Positions 8,032 through 14,699 of a stretch of 27,613 nucleotides of DNA are shown here, piece by piece; positions within the stretch are counted from its first letter, which is position 1, and the number at the start of each line of letters is the position of its first letter. A program made the translations under genes and the position numbers. The notes under the pieces are model-generated. The model saw nothing but the letters and a program-made list of their open reading frames with translations. It ran no database searches and was not told the origin of the DNA. Location of the stretch: the NCBI GenBank assembly GCA_016938425.1, contig JAFGUR010000162.1:1-27613 (forward strand), written 5' to 3'. The DNA is from Fusobacteriaceae bacterium (GTDB taxonomy: Bacteria > Fusobacteriota > Fusobacteriia > Fusobacteriales > Fusobacteriaceae).

Positions 8032-8276
8032 AGGGATTACTGAAAAATACAAAACAATTGATTTTAAAGATTTTAACTCTATTTTTAATAAAAAAATGCA
8101 GAGTTTTTGACAAAAAATCTTAAAAATTAAACATTTAAGAAGCTTATCCTTCAAGAAATCCCTTATAATTTATGAAAATATTTGTATTGAATTATAAGGC
8201 ATCCAGCAACCCTTGCTGGTTGGATTTGGGCAGACGCCCAAGGGGTTAAAAAATTGTCTCTAATTCAGTAGACCCT
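8032..8276. mobile_element. MITE-like non-coding element A (245 bp)
   Basis: The ends are inverted repeats: AGGGATTACTGAA at 8032 and the complement of AGGGTCTACTGAA at 8276. Direct AATT copies flank it (8028-8031, 8277-8280), a possible 4-bp target duplication. No credible coding frame was seen. Inside are three clear palindromes: a 10-bp repeat CCTTATAATT/AATTATAAGG (8162-8171, 8191-8200), a 7-bp hairpin CCAGCAA-CCC-TTGCTGG (8204-8220) and a 6-bp hairpin TTGGGC-AGAC-GCCCAA (8226-8241). The AACCC in the loop region of the second could pair with GGGTT at 8243-8247. Element B has matching ends and the same hairpin order in the opposite orientation. The lipoprotein stop codon spans its right border. 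Confidence 0.7.
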
Positions 8277-9003
8277 AATTATTTGACTTAAACGGAATCT
8301 CTTTCCAAATACTATTTTCTTTTTTTAGAAGTTCTTCACCAGTTTCCAATAACTCATCTGGATCACCTTCATAGGCAATGGATCTACCAAAAACACAAGA
8401 AGCATAATACTCTTCCCAAGAATTAAAAGAGGCTTGAGCTAATTTTTTAGCAGTAATACAGTAATTCCATGCTTCTTCTTCAGTGATATATCCAGCAATA
8501 TAACACCATCTAGAAACAGTAACTAATCTGTCATAATCCCAAGCTCCCATGTCTACTTTTTTCAAAATATCATCGCTAATATTAAATTTTTCTTTTAACA
8601 TTTTTACACATTTCTCGTAACGAGCTTTGTCTTTTTCATATCCATCATACTTTTCCTTACTACCTTCTTGTAAATTATAAAGATATGAATCCCAAGTTTT
8701 TCTATGCCCATCAATTACAAGCCAGTCAAGGGCTTCAATAGCTGTTTTTCTATCATTAACTTCCCAACTTTCTTTAAGTAAAGAGATGACATCTGCCTTA
8801 TATAATTTAGAAACCTCTACTCCTTTTTCATAAAGTCCTAATCCGCTAAAATCCATATAATTTCTTGAGGATAAAATGGCACCATAAGCTAATAATGATT
8901 TTTTTTCAGGACTAATTTCTTTTGTTTTTGAAAGAAGATTCGAATCTTTAGAACATGAAACTGTAAAAAGCAAGATAAACAAGAATAATATAATTTTTTT
9001 CAT
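8275..9003 (-). CDS. DUF1266-family lipoprotein
   Basis: 242 residues. The N-terminus is a lipoprotein signal peptide ending at the Cys of LLFTVSC (residue 17; Thr at -3 is not ideal). The C-terminal half matches the DUF1266 pattern: SRWCYIAGYITEEEAW, then FNSWEEYYASCVFGRS and a GHRKTW-like segment before it. DUF1266 proteins have no established function; most are cytoplasmic, so a lipidated form is somewhat unusual. The gene has GGAG at the right distance from its ATG and is read convergently to era and divergently from rrf2. Its stop TAG lies across the border of element A. The undisrupted flank would also give TAG, so the insertion seems not to have changed the protein. Confidence 0.75.
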   Translation of the reverse strand: MKKIILFLFILLFTVSCSKDSNLLSKTKEISPEKKSLLAYGAILSSRNYMDFSGLGLYEKGVEVSKLYKADVISLLKESWEVNDRKTAIEALDWLVIDGHRKTWDSYLYNLQEGSKEKYDGYEKDKARYEKCVKMLKEKFNISDDILKKVDMGAWDYDRLVTVSRWCYIAGYITEEEAWNYCITAKKLAQASFNSWEEYYASCVFGRSIAYEGDPDELLETGEELLKKENSIWKEIPFKSNN

Positions 9004-9033
9004 AAACGACTCCTTTTATAGAATTTTAAATAA

Positions 9034-9042
9034 ATTATATCA
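9034..9042 (-). promoter_or_regulatory. Extended -10 promoter of the DUF1266 lipoprotein gene
   Basis: On the minus strand TGATATAAT gives a perfect TATAAT with an extended TGn, about 31 bases before the start codon. No good -35 box is seen. The same TTGTGATATAAT string occurs before lptD (17844-17855). Confidence 0.6.
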
Positions 9043-9075
9043 CAATTTTTAAAAATAGATAGATGTTTTTTATTG

Positions 9076-9104
9076 TTGACTTAGATACTAAATTATGATA
9101 AGAT
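9076..9104 (+). promoter_or_regulatory. Upstream promoter (P1) of rrf2-cysK
   Basis: TTGACT (9076-9081), a 17-bp spacer and TAAGAT (9099-9104). It lies about 60 bp upstream of a second promoter with the same spacing. Confidence 0.55.
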
Positions 9105-9134
9105 AAATCATAGTAAATCTATCGGAAATATAAT

Positions 9135-9163
9135 TTGACATTTAAAAAAAGTTATGGTATCAT
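9135..9163 (+). promoter_or_regulatory. Downstream promoter (P2) of rrf2-cysK
   Basis: A consensus TTGACA (9135-9140), a 17-bp spacer and TATCAT (9158-9163). Transcription would start near 9170, directly before the palindrome at 9174-9190. Confidence 0.75.
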
Positions 9164-9173
9164 CAAAATATAA

Positions 9174-9190
9174 CCTAGTTTATAAGTAGG
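9174..9190. promoter_or_regulatory. Candidate operator at the rrf2-cysK transcription start
   Basis: An imperfect palindrome CCTA-G-TTTATAA-G-TAGG lies just after the predicted P2 start and before the AAGGAG ribosome site. This position suits a repressor, and the Rrf2 protein encoded next to it is the obvious candidate for autoregulation. The motif was not matched to any known Rrf2 site; binding is inference. Confidence 0.4.
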
Positions 9191-9204
9191 AAAAGGAGAA
9201 TAAA

Positions 9205-9630
9205 ATGATATCAACTAAATCAAAATATGGGATAAGAGCATTGTTATATATGGCTTTACAAGGTAGTGAAGTAAAAATTTCTATAAAAGAAATTGCAGAA
9301 AAAGAAAATATATCTGGAAGATATTTAGAACAAATATTTTCAACTTTAAAACAGGGTGGAATAGTAAAAAGTTTAAAAGGTGCTTCTGGAGGTTATATTT
9401 TTTTTAAAGAAATAAAAAATATTAAAATAAAAGAGTTAATAGAACTTTTAGAAAAGGATATATATTGTGAAATAGACGATAGTATAGATTCAGGAAGTTT
9501 GGAGACTACTTTGAATGAAGTGCTTTGGAGAGAATACAATAAGAAAATTTCAGATTTTTTTGATGAATTATCTTTAGAAGATTTGGTTGAAAAGCATAAA
9601 GAAAATAAAAATTTAATGTATTATATATAA
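9205..9630 (+). CDS. Rrf2-family transcriptional regulator (CymR-like)
   Basis: 141 residues with the Rrf2 start (TKSKYGIRALLYMA), a winged helix at about 22-70 including ISGRYLEQIFSTLKQGGIVKSLKGASGGY, and a helical dimerisation tail. IscR-type members bind an Fe-S cluster through three Cys; this protein has only C88, so it is unlikely to bind one in that way. In Bacillus and Staphylococcus the cluster-less Rrf2 protein CymR represses cysteine and sulfur genes and works in a complex with CysK. Here cysK follows 18 bases after the stop, so a role in sulfur or cysteine control is a reasonable inference. An AAGGAG site precedes the ATG. Confidence 0.88.
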   Translation: MISTKSKYGIRALLYMALQGSEVKISIKEIAEKENISGRYLEQIFSTLKQGGIVKSLKGASGGYIFFKEIKNIKIKELIELLEKDIYCEIDDSIDSGSLETTLNEVLWREYNKKISDFFDELSLEDLVEKHKENKNLMYYI

Positions 9631-9648
9631 TAAAAAAGGAGGGTTTTT

Positions 9649-10581
9649 ATGGCAATTTATAATAACATTTTGGATTTAGTGGGGAAAACACCAATAGTAA
9701 AATTGGGTAAATCAAATGAAACACAAGTAGAAATATATGTTAAAGTAGAATCTTTTAATCCTGGAGGAAGTGTAAAAGATAGAATATCTAAAAATATGAT
9801 TTTAGATGCAGAGGAAAAAGGAGTAATAAATAAAGATACTGTTTTAATTGAACCTACATCGGGAAATACAGGGGTAGGATTAGCAATGGTAGCTGCTGCA
9901 AAAGGTTATAGACTAATCTTAGTAATGCCTGACACAATGAGTATTGAAAGAAGAGCATTAGTTCAAGCATATGGAGCAGAACTTGTGTTAACAGAAGGTA
10001 AATTAGGAATGAAAGGTGCAATTCAAAAAGCTATAGAATTAAAAGAAGAATATAAGAATGCAGTAATTTTACAACAATTTGAAAACCCTGCAAATCCTGA
10101 AGCGCATAGAAAATCAACAGCTCTTGAAATTCAAGAAGATTTTGGAAATGATTTAGATATTTTTGTAACTGGAATTGGTACTGGAGGAAGTATAACAGGA
10201 ATAGGAGAAATCCTTAAAAAATCTAATGATAAATTGAAAATAGTTGCTGTAGAACCTAAAAATTCTCCAGTATTATCTGGTGGACAACCTGGGCCACATA
10301 GAATTCAAGGAATTGGGGCAGGGTTTGTTCCAAAAGTTTTAAATACTGATATTTATGATGAAATTATTCAAATAGAAAATGAAGATGCTTTTGATGGAGC
10401 AAGATTGTTAGCTAAAAAAGAAGGGATTTTAGCAGGAATCTCTTCTGGAGCAGCTTTTAAAGCAGCTTTAGAAGTGGCAAATAGGCCAGAAAATGTTGGG
10501 AAAAAAATCCTTGTTTTATTAATGGATACAGGTGAAAGATATCTTTCAACTGGAATATTTAATGAACCAGAAAATGCATAA
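9649..10581 (+). CDS. cysK: Cysteine synthase (O-acetylserine sulfhydrylase)
   Basis: A 310-residue PLP enzyme that makes cysteine from O-acetylserine and sulfide. The PLP-binding lysine is K43 (GGSVKDR). The substrate loop TSGNTG is at 70-75, the phosphate-binding loop GTGGS at about 176-180, and SSGAA in the C-terminal part is followed by DTGERYLST. Length and motifs match CysK better than CysM or cystathionine synthase, which carries extra domains. Some fusobacterial homologues also release H2S from cysteine. The gene is co-transcribed with the Rrf2 regulator upstream, has an AGGAGG-type ribosome site, and ends at a bidirectional terminator shared with the convergent small gene. Confidence 0.95.
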   Translation: MAIYNNILDLVGKTPIVKLGKSNETQVEIYVKVESFNPGGSVKDRISKNMILDAEEKGVINKDTVLIEPTSGNTGVGLAMVAAAKGYRLILVMPDTMSIERRALVQAYGAELVLTEGKLGMKGAIQKAIELKEEYKNAVILQQFENPANPEAHRKSTALEIQEDFGNDLDIFVTGIGTGGSITGIGEILKKSNDKLKIVAVEPKNSPVLSGGQPGPHRIQGIGAGFVPKVLNTDIYDEIIQIENEDAFDGARLLAKKEGILAGISSGAAFKAALEVANRPENVGKKILVLLMDTGERYLSTGIFNEPENA

Positions 10582-10590
10582 TACTAATAA

Positions 10591-10620
10591 AAAAATCCCC
10601 TTTGAAATAAGGGGATTTTT
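10591..10620. terminator. Bidirectional terminator between cysK and the winged-helix gene
   Basis: A 12-bp perfect stem, AAAAATCCCCTT with AAGGGGATTTTT, and loop TGAAAT. The A and T arms provide a U-tract on either strand, suiting both convergent genes. Confidence 0.9.
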
Positions 10621-10950
10621 TTATAGAAAATCTTGTGGAGTAGCTTCTTTTTTAGGTAAAAGATGAAGTTTACCACTTTCTTTAGCATATTCTAAAGCTT
10701 TTGGAGTAATAACCCTAATTTTTTTAACTTTTTCATTAGGTTCATAATTTTCTGTTCCACAGTTTCCACTTTTACTACATGTATCACATGTTTCTTCAAA
10801 ATAGTAATTATTTTCTACTAAATACCCTAAATCTTCTAATTGAACTAATAAATACTCTAACTCATTTTCATTTATATCTAATTTTTGCATAAGCGTATCT
10901 TCTGTGTGAACTTGTTCAGTTAGAATAAGCTCTAATAATTGATAAACCAT
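10621..10950 (-). CDS. Small winged-helix protein with CxxC(x5)C motif (FeoC-like)
   Basis: 109 residues. The N-terminal half (about 1-50) looks like a winged helix: LLELILTEQVHTEDTLMQKLDINENELEYLLVQLEDLGYL. It is followed by three Cys, C55, C58 and C64, in CDTCSKSGNC, and a short basic tail. This layout resembles FeoC-type proteins, where a winged helix is followed by a Cys cluster that can hold an Fe-S centre, but no feoA or feoB is next to it and the Cys spacing differs from enterobacterial FeoC. Zinc or Fe-S binding is inferred from the Cys alone. It has an AAAGGAG ribosome site, ends convergently with cysK and starts divergently from the TtcA-like gene. Confidence 0.65.
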   Translation of the reverse strand: MVYQLLELILTEQVHTEDTLMQKLDINENELEYLLVQLEDLGYLVENNYYFEETCDTCSKSGNCGTENYEPNEKVKKIRVITPKALEYAKESGKLHLLPKKEATPQDFL

Positions 10951-10990
10951 GATTAATCTCCTTTAAATTTAAATTATCATTGATAGGCTA

Positions 10991-10999
10991 ATTATAACA
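10991..10999 (-). promoter_or_regulatory. Extended -10 of the small winged-helix gene
   Basis: The minus strand reads TGTTATAAT, a perfect TATAAT with TG one base upstream, about 41 bases before the start codon. No clear -35 box is visible. Confidence 0.5.
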
Positions 11000-11069
11000 T
11001 TAATTTGTAAAAAAAAATAGTTTTATGACTAGAAAAGTAAAAAAATGACTTTAAGAAAAATAACTTTTG

Positions 11070-11078
11070 TGATAGAAT
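11070..11078 (+). promoter_or_regulatory. Extended -10 of the TtcA-like gene
   Basis: TGATAGAAT resembles the ftsX promoter (TGCTAGAAT). It lies 29 bases before the ATG, with only a weak -35. Confidence 0.5.
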
Positions 11079-11106
11079 AAACTTTGAAAAAATTAGAGGA
11101 GGAGCT

Positions 11107-11943
11107 ATGGGAAATACATGTGAAGTAGTTAGTGTAAACATTGAAACTAAAACTCCAGAAGAAATTATTGAGAGTTTAAGAGGACCTTTTAGAAAATCTA
11201 TTTGGACAAAATTTTTGAATGCAGTAAATGAATATAAACTTGTTGAAGATGGAGATAAAATTGCAGTAGGGATTTCTGGTGGGAAAGATAGTTTATTATT
11301 GGCAAAATTGTTCCAAGAATTGAAAAAAGATAAAAGCCGTAATTTTGAGCTTAAATTTATAAGTATGAATCCAGGTTTTGAAGCTTTAGATGTGGAGCAA
11401 TTAAAGAAAAATTTTGAACTTTTAGATATCCCAGGAGAAATTTATGATTCAAATGTTTGGGAAGTTGCATTTAAAGAAGATCCAGATTATCCATGTTTTT
11501 TATGTGCAAAAATGCGTAGAGGGTGGCTTTATAATAAGGTAGAAGAAATGGGTTGTAATAAAATGGCATTAGGACATCATTTTGATGATATGGTAGAAAC
11601 TGTTTTGATTAATATGTTCTATGCAGGGACAGTTAAAACAATGCTTCCAAAAGTACCGTCAACTTCAGGGAAAATGGAGCTTATAAGACCACTTATTTAT
11701 ATAAAGGAAAAAGATATAATTTCTTACACAAAAAATAATGGAATTAGAGCCATGGCTTGTGGTTGTCCTATAGAAGCAGGGAAAACACCTTCAAAAAGAA
11801 AAGAAATTAAAAATCTATTATCAAATTTGGATAATATTGATCCCAATATAAAACAAAGAATATTTAATTCTATGAAAAATATAAATCTTGATTATGTTTT
11901 TGGTTATGAACAAAAAGGCGAAAAAATATCTAATATAAAATAG
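11107..11943 (+). CDS. ttcA: TtcA-family tRNA thiolation protein (PP-loop ATPase)
   Basis: 278 residues. The PP-loop SGGKDS at 57-62 binds ATP, and GHHFDDMVET begins at 156. The pair C130 and C133 (CFLC) with C218 or C220 (ACGC) matches the Cys set that in TtcA holds an Fe-S cluster needed to thiolate cytidine 32 of tRNA. TilS, the related lysidine synthase, lacks these Cys. The N-terminal about 25 residues are an extra leader compared with many homologues. The exact substrate base cannot be read from sequence; related TtcA/TtuA enzymes modify other positions. It has a strong AGGAGGAG ribosome site, its own promoter and a strong terminator. Confidence 0.83.
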   Translation: MGNTCEVVSVNIETKTPEEIIESLRGPFRKSIWTKFLNAVNEYKLVEDGDKIAVGISGGKDSLLLAKLFQELKKDKSRNFELKFISMNPGFEALDVEQLKKNFELLDIPGEIYDSNVWEVAFKEDPDYPCFLCAKMRRGWLYNKVEEMGCNKMALGHHFDDMVETVLINMFYAGTVKTMLPKVPSTSGKMELIRPLIYIKEKDIISYTKNNGIRAMACGCPIEAGKTPSKRKEIKNLLSNLDNIDPNIKQRIFNSMKNINLDYVFGYEQKGEKISNIK

Positions 11944-11945
11944 GT

Positions 11946-11990
11946 AAAAAAATCACTATTTTTAATTGAAAATAGTGATTTTTTTATTTT
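11946..11990 (+). terminator. Terminator of the TtcA-like gene
   Basis: AATCACTATTTT (11951-11962) pairs with AAAATAGTGATT (11969-11980) around a 6-base loop, flanked by A-tract and T-tract. Confidence 0.9.
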
Positions 11991-12022
11991 TATAGAATAC
12001 AAGAAATCTTAGTTTAATAAGT

Positions 12023-12378
12023 AGGGCTTACTGAATTAGAAGCTATTTTTGAAAACCGTGGCTTCCGCAGCCACCTCGCGCCTGCCACAGGCATAAGCTC
12101 CACTTCGTTGCGCAAAAACCTGACGTTGGACGCAAATAAAATCAATATAACAAAACTATATTTTTTAGAATTATAAGGATTAAACGTCACGTTTACGCGG
12201 TTTTTAGATACTCTTAATTTCTGAAAGAAATTCTAGAGTAATCTTATGCAGAGCAAGCGTAGTTCAAGGTCTGAATGTTTAGTTTTTAAGAAAAACTGCA
12301 AAAAAATTATCATTTAATTGCCAAATATTATCTTGGAAATAAATAAAATCAATGATTTTTACTTTTTCAGTAAACCCT
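12023..12378. mobile_element. MITE-like non-coding element B (356 bp)
   Basis: The ends are inverted repeats AGGGCTTACTGAA (12023) and the complement of AGGGTTTACTGAA (12378), with AAGT on both sides (12019-12022, 12379-12382) as a possible 4-bp duplication. No coding frame was recognised. The left part is GC-rich for this genome and strongly palindromic: GTGGCT-TCCGC-AGCCAC (12058-12074) and GCCTG-CCA-CAGGC (12080-12092). AAAAACCTGACGTT (12114-12127) pairs with AACGTCA (12183-12189) plus GGTTTTT (12199-12205) across a 9-base bulge. A further hairpin, TACTCT/AGAGTA around AATTTC/GAAATT, covers 12209-12240. End sequences, AATTATAAGG (12169-12178) and hairpin order match element A read from the other strand. 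Confidence 0.72.
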
Positions 12379-12382
12379 AAGT

Positions 12383-12554
12383 ATGATTAAAAATGTAGGG
12401 AAATTATATTTCTTGTAGTTTTAGAAAGAATAAATTTAGTAGGTAAAAAAGCATAATATTTTTTAAGAAATAGAGGAATATAACAATTATTTTAGAATAT
12501 ATAACTTAAATACTCAAGCATTTTTCTTTCAAATTAATATGAAGTAAATTGACC
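12383..12554. other. AT-rich spacer between element B and the MCP promoter
   Basis: Very AT-rich. No open frame with a ribosome site, no RNA gene and no repeat was recognised. Confidence 0.5.
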
Positions 12555-12583
12555 TTGAATATCAACAATAAGTTAAGTATACT
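12555..12583 (+). promoter_or_regulatory. Predicted promoter of the first MCP gene
   Basis: TTGAAT (12555-12560), a 17-bp spacer and TATACT (12578-12583). The leader to the ATG is short and contains GGGAGGGA. It looks like a vegetative promoter, not a flagellar-type sigma-28 site. Confidence 0.6.
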
Positions 12584-12617
12584 TTAGAACTATTAATAAA
12601 TTTTTAGGGAGGGATTT

Positions 12618-14597
12618 ATGAAATTATCAAAAAAATTATCTTTATCAGTAAGTTTGCTAGTTGCGCTTATAGTAATAACATTAATCTTGGTAATAGGAAC
12701 TATAGTTAAAAATGATTTAGTAACAGTGGTAGAAGAAGAAATTGAAAAATCTGCAATAAATGGAGCATTAATTATTGAAAATAGTATTCAAAGTAAATTA
12801 GGAAGAGTGATTGAATTATCTGAGAATTCCCTTATAAAAACAATGGATTATGATGTTCAAAAAAAAGAATTAGAAGTAACAGTAGATAGATTAGAATTTG
12901 AAGATATTGCTATATTAGGGATAAATGGTATTGGGACCTATATTAAAAGTGGAAAAACATTAGATTTTATTAAAGAGGATAACTTAGTTAAGATAAAAGA
13001 TGGGAAACCATTTTTTTCAAATATATTTATTAGTAAAGTATCAGGGAATCCAGTTTTTTTATTGTGCTCACCAATTAAAAAAAATGATGTAGTTATCGGA
13101 TATGTTGTTGCAAGGTCAAATGCTAGTTTTTTAAATGAAATAACAGATACATTGGGTCATGGGAAAACAGGTTATGCTTATGTAGTTGATAGTGAGGAAA
13201 GAATAGTCGCACATAAGACAAAAGATAGAATAGGGAAATTTGGCAAAGATTTTAATTCTACAATGGGTCAAGCAGTAAAAGATGTAGTAGCAAGTAAAGA
13301 AAGTGGAGTAGTATCCTATAAAAATACTTTAAATAAGCCAGTATATGCAGGTCATGATAAAATATTAGGTTCTAACTGGGATTTAATAATAGTTGCAGAT
13401 AAAGAAGAAGTGCTAGAAATGTATTATTCTTTAATAAAAATTTCTATAGGATTGCTTGTTCTATTTGTGATTATAGGAATTGTAGTTGCTTTTACTATTA
13501 GTAAAAAAATAGCTATTCCAATTACAATTATGTCAAAGGAAGTAGAAAAATTATCAAATTATGATTTGAGAGAAGATTCTGCTTCAAAGCTTTTAGAGTA
13601 TTCTAAAGCTTCTGATGAAATAGGAGACATTTCAAGAGCATTGATCCTAATGAAAAGTAATTTAACTTCTTTAATAAAGTCAATAGGAAATAATGCAGAA
13701 CAAGTTGCAGCATCAGCCCAAGAATTGACAGCAACAGCAGAGACGTCAGCATCAGCATCAGAAGAGGTTGCAAAAGTTGTACAAGAAATTTCTACTGGAG
13801 CAACAAGTCAAGCAAATGAAACAGAAAAAGGGGCAGAAGAAGTAGAAATTTTAGCAGAAATTATTGAAAATGATAGAAATCTTATGGAAAGATTAAATAA
13901 TTCTATAAATGATGTAAATAAATTAAAAGATGAAGGACTTGAAATACTTGAAGAATTAACAGAAAAGAGTAGACAAAATAGTGAAGCTGCAGGAACTGTA
14001 GGAAAAATTGTTTTAGAGACAAGTCAAAGTACAAAAAATATAGTAGAAGCAAGTACAATGATAAAAAGTATAGCAGAGCAAACTAATTTACTTGCTTTAA
14101 ATGCAGCTATAGAAGCAGCTAGAGCAGGGGAAGCTGGAAGAGGATTTGCTGTAGTAGCAGAAGAAATAAGAAAACTTGCAGAACAATCAAATATTTTTAC
14201 TGGTAAAATTGATGAAATAATAAATGAATTAAGAAATAAAACAGAGTTTGCAGTAGAAAAAATGAAAATTGCAAAAGAAATAGTAACATCTCAAAATGAA
14301 AGCTTAGAAGGAACCAATGAAAAGTTTGATGGGATATCAAAATCAATTGGGAGTTTAAATTCAGTTTTGGAGGAACTTAAAAAATCTGGAAGAGAGTTAG
14401 TTTCAAAAAAAGATGAAATAACAGGAGTCATAAATAACTTAGCTTCTATTTCAACAGAAAACGCCGCAGGAGCTGAAAAAGCTGCAAAATCAGTGGAAGA
14501 AACATCAGAAGCAGTTGAGCAAATAGCGGAATCAAGTACAGCCTTAGCAAATCTTGCTACTGAACTACAAAATGAAGTTGATAAATTTAAATTATAA
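12618..14597 (+). CDS. Methyl-accepting chemotaxis protein, Cache sensor
   Basis: A 659-residue transmembrane chemoreceptor. TM1 is at about 9-30, an extracytoplasmic Cache sensor at about 35-270 (with the typical GKTGYAYVVDSEERIVAH stretch), TM2 at about 274-294, HAMP at about 295-350, then a long coiled-coil signalling domain. The highly conserved hairpin tip, beginning AEQTNLLALNAAIEAA at 486, contacts CheA and CheW in known systems. The ligand is unknown; Cache domains often bind amino acids or carboxylates. No CheR-docking pentapeptide is at the C-terminus (ends DKFKL). It is preceded by element B and its own promoter and followed by a terminator, so it is a single-gene unit. No che genes adjoin it. 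Confidence 0.93.
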   Translation: MKLSKKLSLSVSLLVALIVITLILVIGTIVKNDLVTVVEEEIEKSAINGALIIENSIQSKLGRVIELSENSLIKTMDYDVQKKELEVTVDRLEFEDIAILGINGIGTYIKSGKTLDFIKEDNLVKIKDGKPFFSNIFISKVSGNPVFLLCSPIKKNDVVIGYVVARSNASFLNEITDTLGHGKTGYAYVVDSEERIVAHKTKDRIGKFGKDFNSTMGQAVKDVVASKESGVVSYKNTLNKPVYAGHDKILGSNWDLIIVADKEEVLEMYYSLIKISIGLLVLFVIIGIVVAFTISKKIAIPITIMSKEVEKLSNYDLREDSASKLLEYSKASDEIGDISRALILMKSNLTSLIKSIGNNAEQVAASAQELTATAETSASASEEVAKVVQEISTGATSQANETEKGAEEVEILAEIIENDRNLMERLNNSINDVNKLKDEGLEILEELTEKSRQNSEAAGTVGKIVLETSQSTKNIVEASTMIKSIAEQTNLLALNAAIEAARAGEAGRGFAVVAEEIRKLAEQSNIFTGKIDEIINELRNKTEFAVEKMKIAKEIVTSQNESLEGTNEKFDGISKSIGSLNSVLEELKKSGRELVSKKDEITGVINNLASISTENAAGAEKAAKSVEETSEAVEQIAESSTALANLATELQNEVDKFKL

Positions 14598-14608
14598 TAA
14601 TGACTTTA

Positions 14609-14640
14609 GAAAGCTGATAATTTCAGCTTTTTATTTTATT
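14609..14640 (+). terminator. Terminator of the first MCP gene
   Basis: AAAGCTGA (14610-14617) pairs with TCAGCTTT (14623-14630), 5-base loop, followed by TTATTTTATT. Confidence 0.8.
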
Positions 14641-14661
14641 ATGGAATAGATAAAGATGAAA

Positions 14662-14670
14662 TGGTATAAT
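14662..14670 (+). promoter_or_regulatory. Extended -10 promoter of recG
   Basis: TGGTATAAT is a perfect TATAAT with TGn. The predicted transcript starts near 14677, which favours the ATG at 14700 over the one at 14685 because the latter would leave almost no leader. Confidence 0.55.
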
Positions 14671-14699
14671 GATTAAAATACAAGATGAATGGTGATATT

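Noticed and set aside
10965..10990. Fur-like box before the small winged-helix gene
   Set aside because: The match around ATTATCATTGATA covers only part of the Fur consensus and is easily met by AT-rich sequence.
8032..12378. Elements A and B as complete insertion sequences
   Set aside because: Neither holds a frame long enough for a transposase or a recognisable fragment of one.
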